This document shows positions 24,415 to 34,600 of a DNA stretch of 64,000 nt, piece by piece. The translations under genes were made by a program, and so were the position numbers. Each line of letters starts with the position of its first letter. Position 1 is the stretch's first letter. The DNA is from Plumapathes pennacea (Eukaryota; Cnidaria; Anthozoa; Antipatharia; Myriopathidae), in assembly GCA_964036295.1 (NCBI GenBank), contig OZ038464.1, positions 248,001-312,000 of the forward strand. The letters run 5' to 3'. The notes under the pieces were generated by a model, which had not been told where the DNA came from, searched no databases, and saw only the letters and a program-made list of their open reading frames with translations.

Positions 24415-24477
24415 CCGGGGTTTTCGGATGACTGTCGAATTAAAGTAATCGTGTAATACTGCTTTGGTTTTGCGTTA

Positions 24478-24790
24478 GAGCTGTTTTCGGATGACTGTCG
24501 AAAGTAATCGTGTGATTGCTTTGGTTTTCCGTTTGCTACGCTTTCCGATTGGTCCATACAAGTTTGGCAGCATTATCAACCAATCAGGAACAAAACAAAA
24601 ACCAAAACCAAACACTTCTCACGCAAGCGATGACGTGTACTCGCATTGCTGATTGGAAAGTAAAACCAAACGCAAGACCAAACGTGAATTACTTTGGCTT
24701 CTGATTGGCTAAACTGTTTTCCCTCAGTCTCTGTGATTGGCCTGTGATTACTTTGGTTTTGGTTTTCGACAGTCATCCAAAAACGGCTCT
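24478..24790. mobile_element. MITE with TA target duplication (copy 2)
   Basis: It is the same element as 6784-7097, with matching terminal inverted repeats and TA on both sides (24476-24477 and 24791-24792). It interrupts the shared 3' flank within GCGTTA-CTTTGCTACGC; the uninterrupted version is at about 62534-62552 downstream of B2 and near 16865 downstream of A2. Confidence 0.8.
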
Positions 24791-24792
24791 AT

Positions 24793-26065
24793 TTTGCTAC
24801 GCTTTCGGATTAATTGGTCCTGTACCAGTCCCTCTCCAGACCCTAGCGGCGGGGAGGTCTGGTCAGCCTACGGCCTTCGGTCCGGCGCTTGGGTCCACAG
24901 TTTTCCTTTGCCATTATCCTGGTAATTCTCATTTTTAGAACATTGTAGACGTGAATTCGTCTTTCTTGGTTTTAAATCAGAAGAGCAGCACACCCGTCGG
25001 GCGGTGTGCAGATTTTGTTCTGCGTGAAGATAAATAACACCAGGAACTCTGTGACAATTGGAACGATCCCAGCACACTAAAAATAAACAAAAATCATTTG
25101 AAGTGTAGAATTTAAGTTGAAATTTGTAGCTTTCTGAAACGAAAGGAGCTCCTTGTTTTTCTGATTATTTTCTCAAAATTGCATCAGCTTCGTCTCCACA
25201 GTTCAGCGGATTAATATTTGTTTACTATTTTTAATACATGTCTGTAGTTAGTTTTAAGTTGTTACAAAGTCAGTTGTATTAACATGTACATAACTCTGTT
25301 TTAAAATTAAAAATAGTTTTCCTTTTGCAAAGGTGCGTTTTGTTGTTTATTGGAGAAGGTTTCTCCTCCGTTACTTTCACAGAAGTTATTTTCCCCTTTC
25401 TTTTTTTCACCCCTCTCTTCTTCTCTCGGGTGCTTTTTCAAAACGCTAACCATTTTGAACTTTGTGACGCAGCGACTGATTAGTCTTAAACGATAGTTGG
25501 GAAGGAAAGAAGCGCAGCGATAAGGAATTACTTGATTGCCAACCAAATCCAGCGGTACCACAAGCAGAGCACGCATATTTTCTCTTGACGTTTTACATGG
25601 TCAGTAGCCTGCGTAGCTTGGCCCTCCGAAAGGAAGGGGAGGGGAAAAGGGGATGGGGCGGAGTAGAAATGAACGAGTGAACGCAAGCGGAGAATGGGAA
25701 AGAGGGAGGGGGAAAAAACCTCCCACTCCCGGGTTTTATCGTTTCGGTCCACTTGCATTTCCCTCCCCCCCCCCCCCCCCCCCCCCTTCCCCTCCCCATT
25801 CCCCAGAGGGCCAAGTTACGCAGGCTACCTGGTCCGCGGTTACACCGCACGTTTCCGGGAACGCCTAGCCTACGTATAGCCGCTTCCCATCCTCATATCG
25901 ATCGGAGGGTCCATGAGACTGTGGCCCCAATCGTGTTATGTGACGTCATCGAAATAAATCTGAATAATTTAGTTTAACCGCTGACTTGAATTGTGACGTA
26001 ATCATTTTGCAAACCTTTCCATTCTAGTTCCATGGTTTCATACTAAACTCTCTTAGGGCCTTTCC
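24793..26065. other. 3' flank of A3 up to the MINDY upstream region
   Basis: This is shared 3' flank sequence without a supported gene. Conserved blocks match 16900-17600 and 62540-63440. A foldback element is inserted at 25604-25828. Reading frames here are short, overlapping and on both strands. Confidence 0.5.
25604..25828. repeat. Foldback MITE, 225 bp
   Basis: The ends are 23-bp inverted repeats with one mismatch, beginning GTAGCCTGCGTAGCTTGG. TGGTC occurs on both sides within one base of the ends (25598-25602 and 25830-25834), and the homologous A2 flank has a single TGGTC near 17370. A core related to this element, without its ends, is at about 63247-63370. Confidence 0.6.
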
Positions 26066-26446
26066 ATATGAGCCCGGTTGACCGAGTTGGCTCGGTCAAC
26101 CAGGCTTGCCCGGTCGTGTGTTTATGAGAAATTTCAGCCCGGGTAACCGAGATCAAGTGTTCACGATGCAAAAGTTTTTGCCAATTCTTCCGTCAGTGCC
26201 AAATTAAGAAGCAAGTACATTTCAGACTCGCATAGTTGAAACATTTTCATCCCGGTTAACCGGGCTGGAGTGTTCATATGACAAACGGGCCAGCCCGGTT
26301 AACCGAGATCCCGGTAGCAAAGACCGAGATCTCGGTTAACCGGGCTGGCCCGCCCTGTCATATGAACACATCGGAACTTTTACAAAGGAATTAGTGGGAG
26401 GGAGAGATCTCGGTAGCCGAGCTGGCCCGGTCAACCGGGCTCATAT
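26066..26446. repeat. GC-rich nested foldback element upstream of MINDY
   Basis: The outer arms are a perfect 19-bp inverted pair (26066-26084 and 26428-26446) starting ATATGAGCCCGG. Inside is a perfect 25-bp hairpin (26286-26310 and 26328-26352) built on CCCGGTTAACCGGG units with a 17-base loop, itself flanked by a TGTTCATATGACA inverted pair. It is absent from the matching flank of B2. It lies about 430 bases before the MINDY start codon. Confidence 0.7.
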
Positions 26447-26878
26447 TTAATGTATATATTATAATGATACATTATAATAGGGTTACGTGAAGTACCAACC
26501 CCAAAGCGACACTGAAGTCCGCTGACTCCGCGGGCTCGATTTGTTCTCCAGACTGAGAGCGTATATATTGATCCTTACATGAGGGTGCCACTGTTCGGTC
26601 TTGTTTCAATAATTCATGTTCGATCGCTTCAGGTCCGAACAGAGCAACATAAACGTCATCTAAAGCATTGTATAATGTGCTTCAAGTGGGCAGAAAATGA
26701 TGCTTTCCTCTAGAGCGAAACCGGTCTCATGCAGAGTTGTTAACTGGTGAAAACAAACGATCACACAGAACATTTTATTTGGAAGAAGAAAGCTGACATT
26801 CAAATACTAAGGTGGGACTTGTTGGTGGAGTATATTAACGTGGCGAACGGTAGGGCAAACCTTTACGAATTCATAACG
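26447..26878 (+). promoter_or_regulatory. MINDY 5' flank and 5' UTR
   Basis: About 360 bases here are repeated at the end of unit B (63480-63846), ending abruptly inside the 5' UTR. An upstream in-frame ATG-like extension is open, but the conserved family start fits the ATG at 26879. No TATA box is clear. Confidence 0.5.
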
Positions 26879-29800
26879 ATGGAAGAACCAGATGATGCGA
26901 CGTCTATGAGTTCAGACCGTGATAAACAACCAAATGCTCCTTCAACCGAAGAAAATTCCTCGTGTCACGAAAGCTCTGTGGAATCCCCACAAGAAGTACT
27001 TAACAATACCGAAGCAAACTGCTCAGATAGCGAAATGATAAACCCTAGTAAAGAGTCGACCGAAGCGACAAGCGATGAACAAAATGAATCGGACGAAACG
27101 GAAAACGAAAAGTTACGTTCAGAACTTCAGGAGTTGAGCTGCTTGGCGGACAGTTCAATTGATTCAGCTGTACAAGACGAGAGTGGCAAAGAAGTTCACG
27201 AGGAAACGACTGATAGAGTTCAAAGTTCTTCATCCACAGCTGAGAGTGGAGAGATACAATCGGCAAGTTGTTCTGATTATGGCGAGTCTGACAGTGGAAA
27301 GCCGAGCAGTGTACAGACACTTCAGTCAGTTTATCACATCAAGTGGATAAAATGGAAAGGACTCAGTACACCAATCGTTACTCAAAATGAAAACGGTCCT
27401 TGTCCCCTCTTAGCGATAATCAATGTTTTACTACTGCAGCGAAGGATTCAGATCTCAGCAATGCAACAGATTATCACAACATCTCAATTAATGGAATATA
27501 TTGGAGACTGCATTTTGACAGAAGCCCCAGAGGTAACTAACCTTTGTTCATGTCTCAGTATCTAAATTCTCTCAAGTATTCAAGAAGGAATGAATGATTT
27601 CTGTAGGGAGAATTGATAGTAAATCAGCTTTCATATGAGCAAGGGCAAGCTGCCATATTTTTTGGCATGCTGTGACCTGCTTCTCTGAATAAGTATGAGG
27701 AATAGAGAACTTATAGTTTGATCAGCTTGAAGTCAAGAGATCACCTGTCATTTCCTCCATACTGAACTATATACAGCTGACTGTGTATTGAAAGGAGAAG
27801 TTTGTCTCTGATCACTCTTAAACCCAAACTAGAGATCACCTGTCATTTTCTCCATACTGAACTACATACAGCTGACTATGTATTGAAAGGAGAAGTTTGT
27901 CTCAGCCTCATCAGTTGAAAAGAAAAGTTTGCCTGAACTGCACAGAAAACCTGAACAAATAAGAAACAACAAGGTTATTTTGTTTTTGTTACAGATGCTG
28001 CCAGAAGGAGCTCAGTTGAATTATGAACAAAACATGCATGATGCCATAGCCATCATGGGAAAACTACAGACAGGTCTTGATGTTAATGTGAAGTTTACAG
28101 GGTAAGGGAGTCAGCCGGTGCTCCTAGTTGCCCAAAACACTACCAGATAATCTACATTACAAACATTCCATATGTCATACAAAATTCCACATAAATACAG
28201 TATTGCATTTTTAAGAGCTATCCCCACACCTGCATTCACATGCACATTTCGAGGCACTCAGAGCGGACCCTCTGGATAACCTCTGGATGTCATAAAGAAT
28301 GTATTGGCTGATTTTTCAGGGTCTAATGTTTTAACTTCATTATTTTTCTTTCAGTGTAACTGAATTTGAGTTCACTCCAGAGTGTGTGGTGTTTGATCTC
28401 CTGAACATCCGTTTGTTGCATGGCTGGGTTGTTGATCCACAGAACAGAGAGGCTCTCTCGGCCATTGGATCTCTAAGCTACAATCAACTGGTGGAGAAGA
28501 TCATTGCAAGCAAACAAGATGAGTCGGACAGTCAGCTAGTCTCTGAAGGTAAAGTGTGGTTCTGACATATGTGTATACAAGCATTTTTTAGACTTTGTTA
28601 AAAAGTCAAAATATCAGTCAACAACAGCAACAGTCTTCTGGAGACTACTCTAACCCAGACGATCACAATCAACATACTGTTCAGGCTCCTGGGTTTAAAC
28701 AATTTGCTGTGAATAATATTGCTAGAAATAATAATGCCACTGCCGAAAAAATGTATTTTCAGAAGTTGTCTTTTTTTTTTCATCACAACTTTACCACTCT
28801 ACATATAAATACCTTATCCATGTTTCCTTTGGGTCAACATCATTGTGTGTGTCTCAACAGGGTTGATTGTAGAAGCTTTTCTGGACCAGTCAGCAACTCA
28901 ACTGACCTTCCATGGATTATGCGAGCTGAATTCTTACATGAAGAATGATGATCTGTATGTGTTCTTTAGGAACAACCATTTTAGCACCCTGTACAAGTTC
29001 AAGGTTAGGAGTTCCGGAGACATTACGTGTCTGGTTCCTTAGTCAAATTACTGTTATCAAAACTCGAGCTTGTTAGCAATCACACCTGTGATCTACTGTG
29101 TTTCACTGTGCTGTACATATAGTTAGAATGGCAGGGAGAATTGATATTTATTATTTTAGGAATACATTTTTTCAGCATTAGGTCCTAACCATAGTTGTTT
29201 TTTTTTTTAGAATTCAAGGGTTGAGGTTTTTTACTTTTTATTGCAGGATGAGCTTTTCTTGCTGGTAACAGACCAGGGTTACCTGACAGAGGAGCGCATT
29301 GTGTGGGAAACACTGTCCAGTGTCGATGGAGATGGGTGTTTTGTTGATGCGGAGTTTAAGACGGTTCCCACAGCACCGCAAACTGCGCCCTCCAGAAGTT
29401 CTGTGGCTTCAACAGATCAGACAATTTCACAAGAAGACCAAGAGTAAGCAGTAATTTGATCAAAATGAAGTTTCTTATTCAGTGAGTGCCCACAGGTATA
29501 TACTACAGTAAGGAGAATCTGGCCTCTGATACCCCTACAGTAGGCTTTAGGTACTCAAATAGAAACAGATTCAGCAGTTAATTCACTATTCTGGATGTAA
29601 TTGTGATGGTGTGATCATGCAAGCTGAGATTGCCATGCGTAGAATTTTATTACATCCTTCTGAATATGATAACTCCCCCTGCTGCTACACATGATTGAAA
29701 GAATGTGTTTCCCTAATGTCTCTCCAACAAATTCTTTTTTCATGGATTTAGTAAACCACCATACAGTAGTTTGGAAATGAAAGGGAGGGGAGGGAGGTGT

Positions 29801-30852
29801 GTTAAAATAACCCTTTACCAAAATATTTCTTGGGGTCATACTTACAGGGCATGCAGATACCATTCAGAATACTGTATATAGAATAGAATACTATTTTTCT
29901 TTGTTTTTGTTAATTGTTTTTTGTTTTTTACAAATAATTATTATTTGTTGTGAATATTGTATTTTTATAGTTATCTTGTTGCACTCACACTCCAAGAAGA
30001 GCAGGAACAGTCAATACAGGGGGCTCAACCACATGCCCCTACAGCGGACCTTGGCCCCTCTCAGCCCCATGCTAATCAGGGACCTCAACAAGGAGCCCAA
30101 TCCAACCAGGAATGGAGCGAGTGAGTTGGGCATAAAAATTCACACTGTTATGACTGATTAAATATTATGACTAATTAAATATAACAATAAGATACAATTA
30201 AGGGTTGAGGATTATATTAAAAAGATTTGTATGGGAAAAGTTGCTTGGATGCAAAGCCAAACATCTCAATTCTATTCACTCCTTTGATCAAGCAATTAAA
30301 CTTCATTACATGACTGATACATTTTCTTCTTCAATGGTTTTGAGTTGAAGAGTGAATAGATTGTGGTTTTGGACATTTTGAAATTTAGCACCTCATTATC
30401 TATCTTATGTGGATTGTTGTAGGGCTAATGTTTCCCCCTTTCAAGACGTCTTTCTTTACTTGAAGGTGATCCATTTGAACTGTCCAGTTGATACACTTCT
30501 TGAAACATTGTTTTCTTTTTCAAAGTCTTCAGCTAGCTCTGCAGCTGCAGGAGGAAGAAAACAGACAACAACAACAACAGCAACAACAACAACAACAAAA
30601 TCAAGCCAGGGGTGGGGCTCCACAAAGAGCACACAGACCTCACAGGCCAGCAAACAGACCTGTCGGTAATCCCCCAGACCAACAAGCACAAGCAACCAAC
30701 AATGTAAGTAATCCATTGATCAGTGTAATTTATTTGTTCAGCTTTTACCACCCTGGGTGAAGTTAGTTTAATTTGTAATATACAAGACAAGTGTGTTAAT
30801 GCATAATAATTCACACTAGATGTCTTTTTTTTTTCAGTGTGTAATCCTCTAG
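26879..30852 (+). CDS. MINDY1/2: MINDY1/2 (FAM63) Lys48-linkage deubiquitinase, 545 aa
   Basis: Eight exons join in frame: 26879-27532, 27995-28101, 28355-28548, 28861-29003, 29247-29443, 29971-30120, 30526-30703 and 30838-30852 (1638 nt). After an acidic, Ser-rich N-terminus of about 150 residues comes the MINDY catalytic domain with TQNENGPCPLLAI (catalytic Cys and oxyanion Gln) and FFRNNHFSTL (catalytic His). Downstream are two ubiquitin-binding MIU-like helices, DYLVALTLQEEQ and DLQLALQLQEEEN, then a polyglutamine run. The last exon adds only CVIL and the stop, a CaaX-type prenylation box. The family trims Lys48-linked polyubiquitin. Length is close to the human paralogues. A polyadenylation signal is at 31288-31293. 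Confidence 0.93.
27580..27735 (+). repeat. Dispersed repeat family copy (MINDY intron 1)
   Basis: It carries the recognisable stretch GGGAGAATTGATAGTAAATC, also found near 34360, 42258 and 43075. Ends not defined. Confidence 0.4.
27736..27905 (+). repeat. 95-bp tandem duplication in MINDY intron 1
   Basis: Two copies start at 27736 and 27831, each with AGAGATCACCTGTCATTT and GAAAGGAGAAGTTTG. Single copies of the same sequence lie in the promoter blocks of A2 (about 10430), A3 (about 18390), B1 (about 43130) and B2 (about 54535), so it is a dispersed repeat rather than an NLR-specific element. Confidence 0.65.
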
Positions 30853-31349
30853 ATTGAACTGAAAAGGAAGTGCCATGGTAAAAGTGTGCATTCTGGAGGA
30901 TTCATTTTGCTGTCTTATGTGATGTACAGTAAGAATTTGGTGACTGAATTTGCACGTAATATTGTATTAAGATATCAATTTAGTGTCAATTTAATGAATA
31001 TTAGATATCAATTTAATGTCGTGCTAGCTAGGAGAACTGCCAAAGGGCCTCTAATTTATGACTCGTTATTAGTGAAATGACGCATTACCTAACGAAGGTA
31101 AACAAAGAAGATAACTGATTAATTAGAATCAAATTATTAAACTGCTGGTCAAGTTTCCTGTGGGTGTGCAGGTGTGTGTTTATGTTTATGGAGATTTTAG
31201 GGCGGGGGGAGGGGGGGGGGGGGTAGAGGGCACACCGCTGGCTTCCATTGATAACAGTTCTCAGAACTGATGGAACTGCTGATGTTAAATAAAAGCACTT
31301 TACCTTTTACTTTAGATTATTGATATTGTACATTCAGTTTTAAGTCCAA

Positions 31350-31460
31350 TTTTCAGCTCTGCCTCAGCTCAACTTGTCACTCAGGAGTGATCAACTTCGA
31401 TATTCTCCTCAAATTCCTCACCAGAGATATGTCATACAATGTACAGAGCTTGGCTTTTGA
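31350..31460 (-). repeat. Dispersed repeat family copy, inverted
   Basis: Read on the - strand it matches the copies at 34288, 36962 and 42190 (GAAGTTGATCACTC, GATATGTCTCTGGTGAG). It lies between the MINDY polyadenylation signal and the first LIM-gene exon. Confidence 0.4.
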
Positions 31461-31620
31461 TAGCTTGTTTAGATGAAAGTTTGTTTGTATAAATTTGACT
31501 GCATACCTTAGCAAACTTGTGTAATACAGTGACAGTAATCTATAAACAGCTAGTACAGTTTGTATGTACAGTAAACTGGTGTTAATAGATTTGTAATGAG
31601 GTCTTATATGTCACAGGGAT

Positions 31621-34600
31621 ATGGCTGATGGACACTCGCATGTTAACAGAACTCAGCATGTTGAAGATGAAGATCTGGTAAATCGCTTAGTAAGTAAGTA
31701 AGTAAGTAAGTAATGTCTTTATTTAACGAGGGTAGCACATAATAGCAGAGCTAATAAACGTGTGGCCCTCTACATACATATACTAAACAATTCTTTAAGA
31801 AATCTAAGCTTAAAGTAAAGGTATTAACAAGGTCAATGGATAAAAACTACATCTATCTACACGGATAACATACTAATAAAAAGCTACACTATGAAATGGT
31901 TCAAAAATTGCTGTTGATTAAAAAAATAGTTCCACAAAGATTGTTTAAAAACAGTAAACGACTCAATTTCACGCAGCGCCAATGGCAAGGAGTTCCACAG
32001 CCGACAGGCGGATACACCAAACGATCTGCCTCCGTCAGATTCATACTTAAATCTGGGGCAAACTAAATTAAAATTGGAATATCTGGTCTTGCGAGAGTGT
32101 AGGTCACTATTGAGCTTAAGTAAGTTGGTGATATAAGAGGGAACTTCACCTTTAAGTCGCTTAAATACTAAGAAACACTTGGCTAACTTAGCTTCCTCAT
32201 AAAAAGGCAACCACTTCAACCTATTGAATAATTCTACTGACGGGGCTTGATTAGAAGTGTTTAGAATTATTCTTGCCGCACGCTTCTGCAGTTTCAGTAC
32301 TCGCCCTAGGCTTTCCTGGTCACAGCATGTCCAGATAGCACTTACATAGGTCATAACAGGCCTAATCATACTATCATAATATAGAATCCTCTGCTGTAAA
32401 GGAAGAAAGGCTCTGACTTTCCTTAATACCCCTATGCGCTGAGAAAGCTTTTTGCAGAGGTTATCTACGTGAGCTACAAATGTGAGTTTTTCGTCGATTT
32501 CAAGTCCAAGAAGCTTTGCATTTGGAACACTGGACAGTTGTTTTCCATTCATTGTTAGTACCGGGGTATAGTTTAGTTTGGTGGACAGCCGTTTTCCGGT
32601 TATCATTAGGGCCTTAGTCTTCTTTTCATTGAGAGGCAGCTTGTTTGCAACTGCCCAGTCCGATAACTCAGTGAGGGCTGTGTTCAGAGATTCCTGCAGT
32701 TTTATGGCATTGTTGTGAGCCGCAGACGAAGTAACGGTTGTATCATCAGCAAATAGGTCCAACTTTGCAGAGCTGACGTGTAAAGGCAGATCATTTATGT
32801 ACACCAGAAACAACAGAGGGCCAAGGATGCTACCCTGTGGTACTCCGTGTTTAACGCTTGCTCTGTCTGAGTCGGTACCAGCTAACGTTACGAGCTGGCT
32901 TCTGTCAGTTAGGTAGGACTTGAACCATTGCAGCGATTTACTGTTGGTCCCATATATCTCCAATTTGTCCAAAAGAATATTGTGGTCAACCATATCGAAC
33001 GCCTTGCAATAGTCCACCATGACTACGCCACTTACTCGGTTCTGGTCGAGGTTCAACAGAAACTCGTCGATGATTTGAATAAGGGCTGTTTCTGTGCTGT
33101 GTCGTTTTCGAAAACCTGATTGCCGGAGGTATATCAGATTGTTTGTTGTTAGGTAACCGTATAAGGAATCATGTACATGCCTTTCGATCACTTTAGATAC
33201 TGCAGGCAAGACTGAAATTGGCCGGTAGTTCGATAGTTCGTCAGTCTCTCCGCCTTTAAACAGTGGAGTAACCCTTGCAGTCTTCCATTGCCGAGGGAAC
33301 ACGCCAGTCGCCAATGAGTGATTTATGATCCTGGTAATAGATGGAGCAACTTCAGGAGCGGCAGTCCGTAGTAATCGGGCACTGATCTTGTCAATACCCG
33401 TTGCTTTGTTAGGGCTGATTTTTGAGAGACTGATTCTCACCTTGGACTCATTGATAGGAGGGATAACAAAGGCTACTTCGGAGGCTTTCTTTGAATTTAC
33501 GAACTTTGTCACCTTATCCATGTTGAGTGGAACATTTGGAAGGATCGACCTCAGACGCTCTGCTACAGTTGAAAAATGCTGGTTGAACTTTGTTGCTATG
33601 CGTCTCACATCGTCCGTAGTATCTGCTCCATCTCTGATACTGTTGACTGGTTGTTTGCCCTTAGCAGATCCGGTTAATGATTTTAAATTTCAAGTTTAAC
33701 ATCAGTGATGATGGTGATGGTATGTGGAGAAATGCAATCCCGTTAGAACTAGTGCCTGTAGAATCAGTGTGACTAATATTAAAACAATGTGTTTGTTTGA
33801 TATTTGAAGCTTGACATATTAGTGTAGATAAGCTATCAACAATAAGCCCCTCCAGATCTTCTGTAAATGTTTAATTCTGTGTTTGCAGTTGAACAGGAGC
33901 ATTGGGGTCACCCGCCTGACCCAAATGTGCAGTCCAAATCCTTCAAGAATCTGATGAAACATCTGGATCACGAGGGAACTGAAGGTGAGGTGCCCAATAA
34001 TTCAAATTCAAATTCTTCTAACCTTTTGTATGGCAAAATAATGTAAGGTATGGTTCAGATTTTCCTAACTGTACTACATATCTGTGGTCAGAATTTGGTA
34101 AGAGAAGTTTCAGACTGATCATATCTGGGAATGATTGATCAGTGGTTTTCTCTTGTAATCTCAAATTAACATCACACAATATGGAGAATTCAGTATAAAC
34201 TACTTGCCCAAAAGCTGATTAAACAATTAATTCTTGCTGCATCAACCCATACAGTTTTTTCTTGTATGGTTCATACTTTCACTCCAGAGCTCCCAAGCTC
34301 AAAAGACAGATTCTCCCATTCTTTTCAGAGAAAATGTATGAGTGATATAGGGAGAATTGATAATTTAATCAGCTTTCATCTTAGAAAAAGGATCAAAAGC
34401 CAAGTTCTTCTTTGCATGATATGTTTCTGACAAGAAACTGAAGGTGAGAGAATTTTCATTGAAGGAGTGAAAGTTTTTAGTTACAAGTAACTTGCCGTAC
34501 AGTGTAGACTTGCAGTGCATCGGCATCCCCTCACCTCCCCCCTAATGTTGAGTATTTTGCCCTGGCAGACTTCCCCCCTCCTCCCCCTGAGGCATTCCAG

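Noticed and set aside
25653-25977. Overlapping Pro-rich frames near the foldback element
   Set aside because: They come from a C/G-rich run read in several frames on both strands.
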